Shown here: piece by piece, positions 43,701 through 58,100 of the stretch
How the letters are laid out: each line of letters opens with the position of its first letter
Numbering within the stretch: position 1 is the stretch's first letter
Assembly (NCBI GenBank): GCA_016165875.1
Contig: JABBOT010000030.1
Location: forward strand, 1,711,484 to 1,775,483
Length of the DNA stretch: 64,000 bases
From: Acanthopleura granulata
Taxonomy: Eukaryota > Mollusca > Polyplacophora > Chitonida > Chitonidae
Direction: 5' to 3'
The notes under the pieces: model-generated
The model's database searches: none
What the model was told of the DNA's origin: nothing
What the model saw: only the letters and a program-made list of their open reading frames with translations
Made by a program: the position numbers and the translations under genes

Positions 43701-46700
43701 TATGACAGAACGAACCACCAACAACAACACCGCCAATTTAAGTCAGATCTCGTGGATTTACATGTACTTATCTGTTGTTTAATGTGCACCCAGACGGTTT
43801 CACTTAGATGAGAGCACTAAGGTATACGGATGTGGGAACCTGGAGACCCTGGTAGCCTATACATCACCCCTCTTTGCCAGGTAGGTTACCTGACACACCC
43901 ATACTACCTATATCATCCCTTCATCTCTTAAAGCTTGACTCTGGAATCTTTGGTGGGTAATACGGATTCAGTCCAAGTGCAGACAGTACGTTTCGACCAA
44001 TGAAGTGCTACATGTAGATGTTGTCTGCTTAAGTCAGCTCTGTCGACTTCACAAGTTCAAACAATCAGACAACAAGAGGCGAACTCATTTTGCAGCTTCG
44101 ACAATTAGTTGAAATTCTTCCAGAGGGTCATTTGTCTCTCATAGTTTTCTGGAAGCCCTAGAGCTCAAGACTTTTTGCCCAACCTAAAACACCAATAAAT
44201 TAAATATATAAAATAATTCGAAAGAAACTGTACCCTACCTTCCATTCTTCACTGACATAGTCAAGCTTGTCCACGAACAGAAGCTGAAATGAAGAAACAT
44301 CAGTTTTGCTCTTGAATCCATTTACCAATTTTGAGAGCTTTTCCGACAAAGGCCATCAGCCTAGGTAAAGACAGGTATTGATCCTTCATTTACATTATGT
44401 CATTATATCATTAAAGTAGACAACAGTTGTGAAACAGCGGAGTTGTACAACCACACTACATATTTATGTCTGTGTTTTGAGTCTTACTCATCCCCAGTAT
44501 GACCACACTACATATTTATGTCTGTGTTTCGAGCCTGACTCACCTCCAGTATGACCACACTACATATTTATGTCTGTGTTTTGAGTCAGACTCATCTCCA
44601 GTATGACCACACTTCATATTTATGTCTGTGTTTTGAGTCAGACTCATCTCCAGTATGACCACGCTTCATATTTATGTCTGTGTTTTGAGTCAGACTCATC
44701 TCCAGTATGACCACGCTACATATTTATGTCTGTGTTTTGAGTCAGACTCACCTCTAGTATGACCACGCTACATATTTATGTCTGTGTTTTGAGTCTTACT
44801 CACCTCTAGTATGACCACGCTACATATTTATGTCTGTGTTTTGAGTCTTACTCACCTCTAGTATGACCACGCTACATATTTATGTCTGTGTTTTGAGTCT
44901 TACTCACCTCTAGTATGACCACGCTACATATTTATGTCTGTGTTTTGAGTCTTACTCACCTCTAGTATGACCACGCTTCATATTTATGTCTGTGTTTTGA
45001 GTCAGACTCACCTCTAGTATGACCACGCTACATATTTATGTCTGTGTTTTGAGTCAGACTCACCTCTAGTATGACCACGCTACATATTTATGTCTGTGTT
45101 TTGAGTCCGACTCACCTCTAGTATGACCACACTACATATTTATGTCTGTGTTTTGAGTCCGACTCACCTCTAGTATGACCACACTACATATTTATGTCTG
45201 TGTTTTGAGTCCGACTCACCTCTAGTATGACCACACTACATATTTATGTCTGTGTTTTGAGTCCGACTCACCTCTAGTATGACCACACTACATATTTATG
45301 TCTGTGTTTTGAGTCCGACTCACCTCCAGTATGACCACACTACATATTTATGTCTGTGTTTTGAGTCCGACTCACCTCTAGTATGACCACACTACATATT
45401 TATGTCTGTGTTTTGAGTCTTACTCATCCCCAGTATGAACACACTTCATATTTATGTCTGTGTTTTGATCCACTCATCTCCAGTATGACCACACTACATA
45501 TTTATGTCTGTGTTTTGAGCCTGACTCATCCCCAGTATGACCACACTACATATTTATGTCTGTGTTTTGAGTCAGACTCATCCCCAGTATGACCACACTT
45601 CATATTTATGTCTGTGTTTTGATCCTGACTCATCTCCAGTATGACCACACTACATATTTATGTCTGTGTTTTGAGTCAGACTCATCTCCAGTATGACCAC
45701 ACTACATATTTATGTCTGTGTTTTGAGTCAGACTCACCTCTAGTATGACCACACTACATATTTATGTCTGTGTTTTGAGTCAGACTCATCTCCAGTATGA
45801 CCACACTTCATATTTATGTCTGTGTTTTGAGTCTTACTCACCTCTAGTATGACCACACTACATATTTATGTCTGTGTTTTGAGTCCGACTTTCACCTCTA
45901 GTATGACCACACTACATATATTTATGTCTGTGTTTTGGGTGCTTACTCATCTCCATTATGACTACACACTACATATTTATGTCTGTGTTTGAGTCCATTC
46001 ACCTCCCTAGTATGACCACACTACATATTTATGTCTGTGTTTTGAGTCCGACTCACCTCTAGGAAGTATGACCACACTACATATTTATGTCTGTGTTTTG
46101 TGAGTCCGACTCACCTCTGGTATGACCACTACATATTTATGTGTGTTTGAGTCCGACTCACCTCTAGTATGACCACACTACATATTTATGTCTGTGTTTT
46201 GAGTCCGACTCACCTCTAGTATGACCACACTACATATTTATGTCTGTGTTTTGAGTCCGACTCACCTCCAGTATGACCACACTACATATTTATGTCTGTG
46301 TTTTGAGTCCGACTCACCTCTAGTATGACCACACTACATATTTATGTCTGTGTTTTGAGTCCGACTCACCTCTAGTATGACCACACTACATATTTATGTC
46401 TGTGTTTTGAGTCTTACTCATCTCCAGTATGACCACACTACATATTTATGTCTGTGTTTTGAGTCCGACTCACCTCTAGTATGACCACGCTACATATTTA
46501 TGTCTGTGTTTTGAGTCAGACTCACCTCCAGTATGACCACGCTACATATTTATGTCTGTGTTTTGAGTCAGACTCACCTCCAGTATGACCACACTACATA
46601 TTTATGTCTGTGTTTTGAGTCAGACTCACCTCCAGTATGACCACACTACATATTTATGTGTGTTTTGAGTCCGACTCACCTCTAGTATGACCACACTACA

Positions 46701-49700
46701 TATTTATGTCTGTGTTTTGAGTCAGACTCACCTCCAGTATGACCACACTACATATTTATGTCTGTGTTTTGAGTCTTACTCATCTCCAGTATGACCACAC
46801 TACATATTTATGTCTGTGTTTTGAGTCTTACTCATCTCCAGTATGACCACACTACATATTTATGTCTGTGTTTTGAGTCCGACTCACCTCCAGTATGACC
46901 ACACTACATATTTATGTGTGTGTTTTGAGTCCGACTCACCTCCAGTATGACCACACTACATATTTATGTCTGTGTTTTGATCCTGACTCACCTCCAGTAT
47001 GACCACACTACATATTTATGTCTGTGTTTTGATCCTGACTCACCTCCAGTATGACCACACTACATATTTATGTCTGTGTTTTGAGTCCGACTCACCTCCA
47101 GTATGACCACACTACATATTTATGTCTGTGTTTTGAGTCCGACTCACCTCCAGTATGACCACGCTACATATTTATGTCTGTGTTTTGAGTCCGACTCACC
47201 TCCAGTATGACCACACTACATATTTATGTCTGTGTTTTGATCCTGACTCACCTCCAGTATGACCACACTACATATTTATGTCTGTGTTTTGAGTCAGACT
47301 CACCTCCAGTATGACCACACTACATATTTATGTCTGTGTTTTGAGTCAGACTCATCCCCAGTATGACCACACTACATATTTATGTCTGTGTTTTGATCCT
47401 GACTCATCTCCAGTATGACCACACTACATATTTATGTCTGTGTTTTGAGTCCGACTCACCTCTAGTATGACCACACTACATATTTATGTCTGTGTTTTGA
47501 GTCAGATTCATCTCCAGTATGACCACACTACATATTTATGTCTGTGTTTTGATCCTGACTCACCTCCAGTATGACCACACTACATATTTATGTCTGTGTT
47601 TTGAGCCTGACTCATCTCCAGTATGACCACGCTACATATTTATGTCTGTGTTTTGAGTCCGACTCACCTCCAGTATGACCACACTACATATTTATGTCTG
47701 TGTTTTGAGTCCGACTCACCTCTAGTATGACCACACTACATATTTATGTCTGTGTTTTGAGTCCGACTCACCTCCAGTATGACCACACTACATATTTATG
47801 TCTGTGTTTTGAGTCCGACTCACCTCTAGTATGACCACACTACATATTTATGTGTGTTTTGAGTCCGACTCACCTCCAGTATGACCACACTACATATTTA
47901 TGTGTGTTTTGAGTCCGACTCACCTCCAGTATGACCACACTACATATTTATGTGTGTTTTGAGTCCGACTCACCTCCAGTATGACCACACTACATATTTA
48001 TGTGTGTTTTGAGTCCGACTCACCTCCAGTATGACCACACTACATATTTATGTCTGTGTTTTGAGTCCGACTCACCTCCAGTATGACCACACTACATATT
48101 TATGTGTGTTTTGAGTCCGACTCACCTCCAGTATGACCACACTACATATTTATGTGTGTTTTGAGTCCGACTCACCTCCAGTATGACCACACTACATATT
48201 TATGTCTGTGTTTTGATCCTGACTCACCTCCAGTATGACCACACTACATATTTATGTCTGTGTTTTGAGTCAGACTCACCTCCAGTATGACCACACTACA
48301 TATTTATGTCTGTGTTTTGAGTCAGACTCATCCCCAGTATGACCACACTACATATTTATGTCTGTGTTTTGATCCTGACTCATCTCCAGTATGACCACAC
48401 TACATATTTATGTCTGTGTTTTGAGTCCGACTCACCTCTAGTATGACCACACTACATATTTATGTCTGTGTTTTGAGTCAGATTCATCTCCAGTATGACC
48501 ACACTACATATTTATGTCTGTGTTTTGATCCTGACTCACCTCCAGTATGACCACACTACATATTTATGTCTGTGTTTTGAGTCCGACTCACTCATCTCCA
48601 GTATGACCACGCTACATATTTATGTCTGTGTTTTGAGTCCGACTCACCTCCAGTATGACCACACTACATATTTATGTCTGTGTTTTGAGTCCGACTCACC
48701 TCTAGTATGACCACACTACATATTTATGTCTGTGTTTTGAGTCCGACTCACCTCTAGTATGACCACACTACATATTTATGTCTGTGTTTTGAGTCCGACT
48801 CACCTCTAGTATGACCACACTACATATTTATGTCTGTGTTTTGAGTCCGACTCACCTCTAGTATGACCACACTACATATTTATGTCTGTGTTTTGAGTCC
48901 GACTCACCTCTAGTATGACCACACTACATATTTATGTGTGTGTGTTTTTTGGAGTCCGACTCACCTCCAGTATGACCACACTACATATTTATGTGTGTTT
49001 TGAGTCCGACTCACCTCCAGTATGACCACACTACATATTTATGTGTGTGTTTTGAGTCCGACTCACCTCCAGTATGACCACACTACATATTTATGTCTGT
49101 GTTTTGAGTCCGACTCACCTCCAGTATGACCACACTACATATTTATGTCTGTGTTTTGAGTCCGACTCACCTCCAGTATGACCACACTACATATTTATGT
49201 CTGTGTTTTGAGTCCGACTCACCTCCAGTATGACCACGCTACATATTTATGTCTGTGTTTTGAGTCCGACTCACCTCCAGTATGACCACACTACATATTT
49301 ATGTGTGTGTTTTGAGTCAGACTCACCTCCAGTATGACCACACTACATATTTATGTCTGTGTTTTGAGTCAGACTCACCTCCAGTATGACCACACTACAT
49401 ATTTATGTCTGTGTTTTGAGTCCGACTCACCTCCAGTATGACCACACTACATATTTATGTCTGTGTTTTGATCCTGACTCACCTCCAGTATGACCACACT
49501 ACATATTTATGTCTGTGTTTTGATCCTGACTCACCTCCAGTATGACCACACTACATATTTATGTCTGTGTTTTGATCCTGACTCACCTCCAGTATGACCA
49601 CACTACATATTTATGTCTGTGTTTTGAGTCCGACTCACCTCCAGTATGACCACACTACATATTTATGTCTGTGTTTTGAGTCCGACTCACCTCCAGTATG

Positions 49701-52700
49701 ACCACACTACATATTTATGTGTGTGTTTTGAGTCAGACTCACCTCCAGTATGACCACACTACATATTTATGTCTGTGTTTTGAGTCAGACTCACCTCCAG
49801 TATGACCACACTACATATTTATGTCTGTGTTTTGAGTCCGACTCACCTCCAGTATGACCACACTACATATTTATGTCTGTGTTTTGAGTCCGACTCACCT
49901 CCAGTATGACCACACTACATATTTATGTCTGTGTTTTGATCCTGACTCACCTCCAGTATGACCACACTACATATTTATGTCTGTGTTTTGATCCTGACTC
50001 ACCTCCAGTATGACCACACTACATATTTATGTCTGTGTTTTGAGTCCGACTCATCTCCAGTATGACCACACTACATATTTATGTGTGTGTTTTGAGTCCG
50101 ACTCACCTCCAGTATGACCACACTACATATTTATGTCTGTGTTTTGAGTCCGACTCACCTCCAGTATGACCACACTACATATTTATGTCNNNNNNNNNNN
50201 NNGAGCTTTTCCGACAAAGGCCATCAGCCTAGGTAAAGACAGGTATTGATCCTTCATTTACATTATGTCATTATATCATTAAAGTAGACAACAGTTGTGA
50301 AACAGTGGAGTTGTACAACCACACTACATATTTATGTCTGTGTTTTGATCCTGACTCACCTCCAGTATAACCACACTATATATTTATGTCTGTGTTTTGA
50401 GCCTGACTCACCTCTGGTATGACCACACTACATATTTATGTCTGTGTTTTGAGTCAGACTCATCTCCAGTATGACCACACTACATATTTATGTCTGTGTT
50501 TTGAGTCAGACTCATCTCCAGTATGACCACACTTCATATTTATGTCTGTGTTTTGATCCTGACTCATCTCCAGTATGACCACACTTCATATTTATGTCTG
50601 TGTTTTGATCCTGACTCACCGCCAGTCTGACCACACTACATATTTATGTCTGTGTTTTGATCCTGACTCATCTCCAGTATGACCACACTACATATTTATG
50701 TCTGTGTTTTCATCCTGACTCACCTCCAGTATAACCACACTATATATTTATGTCTGTGTTTCGAGCCTGACTCACCTCTGGTATGACCACACTACATATT
50801 TATGTCTGTGTTTTGAGTCAGACTCATCTCCAGTATGACCACACTACATATTTATGTCTGTGTTTTGATCCTGACTCACCTCTAGTATGACCACACTACA
50901 TATTTATGTCTGTGTTTTGAGCCTGACTCATCTCCAGTATGACCACACTACATATTTATGTCTGTGTTTTGAGTCCGACTCACCTCCAGTATGACCACAC
51001 TACATATTTATGTCTGTGTTTTGAGACCGACTCACCTCCAGTATGACCACACTACATATTTATGTCTGTGTTTTGAGTCCGACTCACCTCTAGTATGACC
51101 ACACTACATATTTATGTCTGTGTTTTGAGTCCGACTCATCTCCAGTATGACCACACTACATATTTATGTCTGTGTTTTGAGTCTTACTCACCTCCAGTAT
51201 GACCACACTACATATTTATGTCTGTGTTTTGAGTCTTACTCACCTCTAGTATGACCACACTACATATTTATGTCTGTGTTTTGAGTCCGACTCACCTCTA
51301 GTATGACCACACTACATATTTATGTCTGTGTTTTGAGTCTTACTCATCCCCAGTATGAACACACTTCATATTTATGTCTGTGTTTTGATCCTGACTCATC
51401 TCCAGTATAACCACACTACATATTTATGTCTGTGTTTTGAGCCTGACTCATCCCCAGTATGACCACACTACATATTTATGTCTGTGTTTTGAGTCAGACT
51501 CATCCCCAGTATGACCACACTTCATATTTATGTCTGTGTTTTGATCCTGACTCATCTCCAGTATGACCACACTACATATTTATGTCTGTGTTTTGAGTCA
51601 GACTCATCTCCAGTATGACCACACTACATATTTATGTCTGTGTTTTGAGTCAGACTCATCTCCAGTATGACCACACTTCATATTTATGTCTGTGTTTTAA
51701 GTCCGACTCACCTCTAGTATGACCACACTACATATTTATGTCTGTGTTTTGAGTCAGACTCATCTCCAGTATGACCATACTACATATTTATGTCTGTGTT
51801 TTGAGTCAGACTCACCTCTAGTATGACCACACTACATATTTATGTCTGTGTTTTGAGTCAGACTCACCTCTAGTATGACCACACTACATATTTATGTCTG
51901 TGTTTTGAGTCAGACTCATCTCCAGTATGACCACACTACATATTTATGTCTGTGTTTTGAGTCAGACTCACCTCTAGTATGACCACACTACATATTTATG
52001 TCTGTGTTTTGAGTCAGACTCATCTCCAGTATGACCACACTACATATTTATGTCTGTGTTTTGAGTCCGACTCATCTCCAGTATGACCACACTACATATT
52101 TTTGTCTGTGTTTTGAGTCAGACTCATCTCCAGTATGACCACACTACATATTTATGTCTGTGTTTTGAGTCAGACTCATCTCCAGTATGACCACACTACA
52201 TATTTATGTCTGTGTTTTGAGTCTTACTCACCTCTAGTATGACCACACTACATATTTATGTCTGTGTTTTGAGCCTGACTCATCCCCAGTATGACCACAC
52301 TACATATTTATGTCTGTGTTTTGAGTCAGACTCATCTCAAGTATGACCACACTACATATTTATGTCTGTGTTTTGAGTCAGACTCACCTCTAGTATGACC
52401 ACACTACATATTTATGTCTGTGTTTTGAGTCAGACTCATCTCCAGTATGACCACACTACATATTTATGTCTGTGTTTTGAGTCTTACTCACCTCTAGTAT
52501 GACCACACTACATATTTATGTGTGTGTTTTGATCCTGACTCATCTCCAGTATGACCACACTTCATATTTATGTCTGTGTTTTGAGTCTTACTCACCTCTA
52601 GTATGACCACACTACATATTTATGTCTGTGTTTTGAGTCAGACTCATCTCCAGTATGACCACACTTCATATTTATGTCTGTGTTTTGAGTCTTACTCACC

Positions 52701-55133
52701 TCTAGTATGACCACACTACATATTTATGTCTGTGTTTTGAGTCCGACTCACCTCTAGTATGACCACACTACATATTTATGTCTGTGTTTTGATCCTGACT
52801 CATCTCCAGTATGACCACACTTCATATTTATGTCTGTGTTTTGAGTCTTACTCACCTCTAGTATGACCACACTACATATTTATGTCTGTGTTTTGAGTCA
52901 GACTCATCTCCAGTATGACCACACTTCATATTTATGTCTGTGTTTTGAGTCCGACTCACCTCTAGTATGACCACACTACATATTTATGTCTGTGTTTTGA
53001 GTCAGACTCATCTCCAGTATGACCACACTACATATTTATGTCTGTGTTTTGATCCTGACTCATCTCCAGTATGACCACACTACATATTTATGTCTGTGTT
53101 TTGAGTCCGACTCACCTCCAGTATGACCACACTACATATTTATGTCTGTGTTTTGAGTCCGACTCACCTCTAGTATGACCACACTACATATTTATGTCTG
53201 TGTTTTGAGTCAGACTCATCTCCAGTATGACCACACTACATATTTATGTCTGTGTTTTGAGTCTTACTCACCTCTAGTATGACCACACTACATATTTATG
53301 TCTGTGTTTTGAGTCCGACTCACCTCTAGTATGACCACACTACATATTTATGTCTGTGTTTTGAGTCCGACTCACCTCTAGTATGACCACACTACATATT
53401 TATGTCTGTGTTTTGAGTCCGACTCACCTCCAGTATGACCACACTACATTTGAGTAGCATCTCGCAGAACATCCGTGCCTCGTAAACTCCATACTCGAAA
53501 GCTTTTTCTGGACCTCGACTTTCGTGAATTTCTGTGAGCCGCTTACAAGATGACAATATCGTCTGAAACACAAATCACTTCTTGGGAATAGTTGGAGAAT
53601 GTTAAGGAAATCAATGTCAGCTAATTTACATTAAGTTAGACATGAATAAACATAAGCTGTAATAAATCAGTCAGAATAAGGGATCTTTATTCCAGGCCAT
53701 GACTAAGTCCTCATGTCAGCATATGTTGAGTATAAAACCATTGGTGTTTAAGCAATAACTGTTTAATGAATCCAACACAAAGCACACTACACCAATATCA
53801 AATCAGGTATTAGGTATTGCAATATTGTCCTAGTATGGTCCTTGTAACTCCTTAAAGCCATCACCAAGTTCATATTAAGCAAAATTTTGCTAAGTGCAGC
53901 CAATGAGCTAAATTTTGCTCACGACTCAAGTTAAACCTTTTCCAAGATTCTGGAGATACTGGGAAAATGTAGATCAGGGGCAAGTTTTTATTAGATTTAT
54001 TGGTCTTGGGTGAAATTTTAAGTTATTCACTGCAAACATGTGAAAGATATGAATTCTTAATAGACTTTATGATCTCAAGACTGTTAAGTCATTTTGACAC
54101 ATGTACATGTGGTTTTATCTCAAGACTGTTAAGTCATTTTGACACATGTACATGTGGTTTTATCTCAAGACTGTGAGTCATTTTAACACATGTCCATGTG
54201 GTTTTATCTCAAGACAGTCATTTTGACACATGTACATGTGGTTTTATCTCAAGACTGTAAGTCATTTTGACACATGTACATGTGGTTTTATCTCAAGACT
54301 GTTAAGTCATTTTGACACATGTACATGTGGTTTTATCTCAAGATTGTAAGTCATTTTGACACATGTCCATGTGGTTTTATCTCAAGACTGTAAGTCATTT
54401 TGACACATGTCCATGTGGTTTTATCTCAAGACAGTCATTTTGACACATGTATATGTGGTTTTCACCTTAATTTCATTGACTGATTAATTGTTTACGTGCA
54501 AAATGGCTTACAGCATTATACTTATTATTTCTTATGACTGCGTCCACTTACATCCAGATGTAAATGAATTTGAAAATTGTTCAATATGCACGTAACAGTT
54601 AGAGCACTGATAAATGCACTTGTATGTGAGCAGATCTATAATAATTTAGCATTCAAACAGACATTTCTATCCGTATCACAAGAGTGAAAACATCCCTTTA
54701 CCAAAAGTGGTGTGACCCCCAAAAAACATGGTCAAATATTCCATAACATGTATAATATGGGTTTTTACCATATTCTCCAAATAGGGTGTTTTTGTTTTAA
54801 AAAATATGACTTGCCTATTTCCAGGTCTGGGCTTCATTTATTTTATATACATCTACATGAATTTAGACCATAAAATTTTCATCCGATCGCATTATTTTCA
54901 TATTTCTCAAATATTTATCGTCAAAATTTGGCTCAAAGTTAATTAATTCTGTACCTGTGTGTGTTCTCGATATACAACAACATAGTCCACATCACTGTCA
55001 GGGGTAGACAACCCATACAAGTGGCTGCCAGCCTGCGCAATCATCAGAATCTGATTCGAATCCAGTTTACTGACAGGGTCGCCAATGTTCTCCATCATGC
55101 TCAGCAGGGAGTGCCGCTGCTCCTCAGCAATAT
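40764..55133 (-). CDS. C-terminal catalytic nucleotidyltransferase half (six exons)
   Basis: Exons 55133-54955, 53562-53428, 44283-44239, 43699-43562, 42165-42055 and 40916-40764. The first holds AGSHLYGLSTPDSDVDYV, matching the G-S-x(3)-G-x(6)-D-x-D consensus of the DNA polymerase beta superfamily. Then come RMFCEMLLKCSVVILELLFV, the equivalent of the RlaP L-x-x-N-P-x-x-L-E-L-L-F stretch, the FIGTSRDRKLFYQ region, IFHKLGGVEQMLAGKTP and LPECPD. The exon ending at 53428 borders the 52-bp satellite and supplies its seed. The last exon ends in TRGWR and TGA. No critical residue of the signature is missing. Confidence 0.87.
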
Positions 55134-58100
55134 CTGGTAGGGGAGAAAAGGGCAAACTTGTAATTGTCGTGTGAACGCTGACTCATGCATGTAGAAGTAT
55201 GATATATTTTAAACGTGAATGTATGTATTTATGCTTGAGCTTTCACGTCTGAGTTAACAATTCATGAGACACATGACGAGGAGTCCTTAGTATGTGTGTA
55301 TATTGTGTCTTCTTGTAGCAGACAAGTCCATGTCGTCAAAGTGCTGTCGCCACGGGAACATCATGCTGAACACACCAGGAATGACGCCCCACCCAATCAT
55401 ATTATACTGACACCAGGCCTACCAAGACCATGTTCCAAAAAGCAATTGTAGGCTAAGTTGATTGTAACTACCATGGTTACCTATATCTTTAACACAGGCT
55501 GTCATGGTAGTTACAATCAACTTAGTATATGACTGCTTTGTGGAACTGAGGCCAGTTCTGTTTCCTTGATATAATGTCTCAATGCCAAGTGAGGCAGCAA
55601 CAGGTACCATTTTTAAGGTCTTTGGTATGACCTGACCTGGGATTGAACTCAGATCACCCAACCTTGCATGGGGCGGACGATCTAGCAACCAGGCACCCAG
55701 GTGGTAATATTTAAATACATAAAGAGAAATACATGTATGCATAAAAGTCGAACTGAACACATGACCACATTGATTGGCCAATGTCCTGAATGTTGCAGAC
55801 ATTCACTGCATTAGCCATCCAGGCCAAGTTTAAAAAAATAGATGAACAAAGAAATAAAACAAATAAAGATTATGTTTAATTGCTAGAATCAATCAGAAAT
55901 GAACTTACTATTAAATGGGGTCAATGTCTGGCCTCTGACCCTGACCTTGGCCATCCATGTTCCCAGAATCCTCTCCACTTCCTGCTGAGGAGTGAACTTA
56001 AAGTTCTTGAGGTCAAGGTTAAGCTGACCCCTCCATGAAATCACCAGCTCAAAAATCTCTTGTTTAGAAACATCAGGGTCCTGCAGATTGAAACACAATC
56101 TCATCACGTATTTTGGGGTTGTTTCCTTCCTTTACTCATCTCCTATCGCAATGACATGACAACCACAAAATCATAAAGTAATGCTATACATAACATATGG
56201 CTGTGACAGAGAGAAAATATTAATAATGTATACTTGCATAAAAAAAATCAAATGCACCATAACCATACTGCATATTTGATATGAACTTTAATAACTTTTG
56301 ATTTTTACTAAGAGAACAAAACAATGAAAGTCAACATAACAAAAGTATGTACCTACCTTATACAAAGACCGGAGTTTATCTAAAGCTTGGTGACCTTGAG
56401 GAGGTAAATTCTCCTGATTAAGTTCAAGGTCACAGGAGCATGGCCTTTGACCTTTCAGCAGGTTGTACAGGTTGTTAAGTAAACTGAAACAGGAGTAAAC
56501 TTACCTGTACATCATTTAGACATAGAGTATGTGATACTTAGAATATATGTGAGAACATGTGTAACATTGAGAATGTGTGACATTTAGAACAATTTTGTAA
56601 GATACAGCAAATCTGTGAGATTTAGAACAATTTTGTAACATATAGCAAATGTGTAAGATTTAGAAGAGCGGAGATTCAGAAAAATCTGTGAAATTCAGAA
56701 ATCGGTGAGACTTAGAAATTAGATTCAGGAAGTCTAAGAAATTTTGGAAATCAGTCTGTGAGATTTAGAAAGCCAATTCATCAGATTTACAAGCATAAAA
56801 TTGATCCTTGAGATTTAAAAAGTCTGTGAGATATATTAAGATGTAAAGCAATAAGAATAAGAACGGGTGTGAGAATTTAGAATGAACATTCGTGAAGATG
56901 AGAAACATCTGCAAGACTTGGTACATCTGTGATATTTGGAACATGTGAAATTCAGAACACTACAAGATTTCGAACATCCCTAAAACACAGAAAATGTGTA
57001 AAAGTAAGAACCATGGAACATATGTCAGTATTCAAACCCATGCGCTTTCAGCAGGACATAAAGGCCTAAAATATACTTTTGATGCCAACAAGTTTGTGTC
57101 ACAACAAATTAATCAAATTAAACTTCACAACTCAGTCAGAATTATGTAAAATGTGACTTCAGCTTTAGGTGAAATACACTGTTCTTGCTTTCAGCATCAC
57201 AACATAAAGAAAAAAATCAAAAATCTAAAGATATAACTGACATTGGTGACTGTGTGACATACCGGAAAGACTCAGAAAAATCCTCTATTGTGACGGTCCC
57301 TCGCAGACCCATTTTCCCTGTTTTACGTTTTTGGGCGATGCTCCCTATAGCCTGTCCACGGCACTGTTCCACAAATCCACGGAGCCCTGGCAAATTTTGT
57401 ATACAAAGGAGAAGTAAGGTAGGTGAACAATAACAACCATGTATCAAATGTTTGTGGTGCGTCTGTGTGGAGTGAGACAGTTGTGTGCCTGCGGCAAGAC
57501 AGTTGTGTATCTCTGGTCGAACAGTTGTGTGCCTGTGGTGAGGCAGTTGTGTGCCTGTGTTGAGACAGTTGTGTGCCTGTGGTGTGACAACTGTGTGCCT
57601 GTGGTGTGACAGTTGTGTGCCTGTGGTGAGACAGTGATGTGACTGTGGTGAGACAGTTGTGTGCCTGTGGTGAGACAATTGAATGCCTGTGGTGAAACAG
57701 GGGAGTGCCTGTGGTGAGACAATTGTGTGCCTGTGGTGAGACAGTGGTGTGCCTGTGGTGAGACAATTGAATGCCTGTGGTCAAACAGTGGAGTGCCTGT
57801 GGTGAGACAATTGAATGCCTATGGTGAAACAGTGGAGTGCCTGTGGTGAGACAATTGTTTGACTGTGGTGAGACAGTTGTGTGCCTGTGGTGTAACAGTG
57901 GAGTGTCTGTGGTGAGACAGTTGTGTGCCTGTGGTGAGACAGTTGTGTGCCTGTGGTGAGAGAGTGGTGTGACTGTGGTGAGACAGTTGTGTGCCTGTGG
58001 TGAGACAGTTGTGTGGTGAGACAGTTGTGTGCCTGTGGTGTAACAGTGGAGTGCCTGTGGTGAGACAATTGTGTGCCTGTGGTGAGACAGTTGTGTGCCT

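Noticed and set aside
44450..53450. Repeated short exons inside the satellite (CACAG acceptor-like, GTGAGT donor-like)
   Set aside because: A 30-nt exon from these sites would start ACA TAA in the frame left by the preceding exon and stop at once; no evidence for use.
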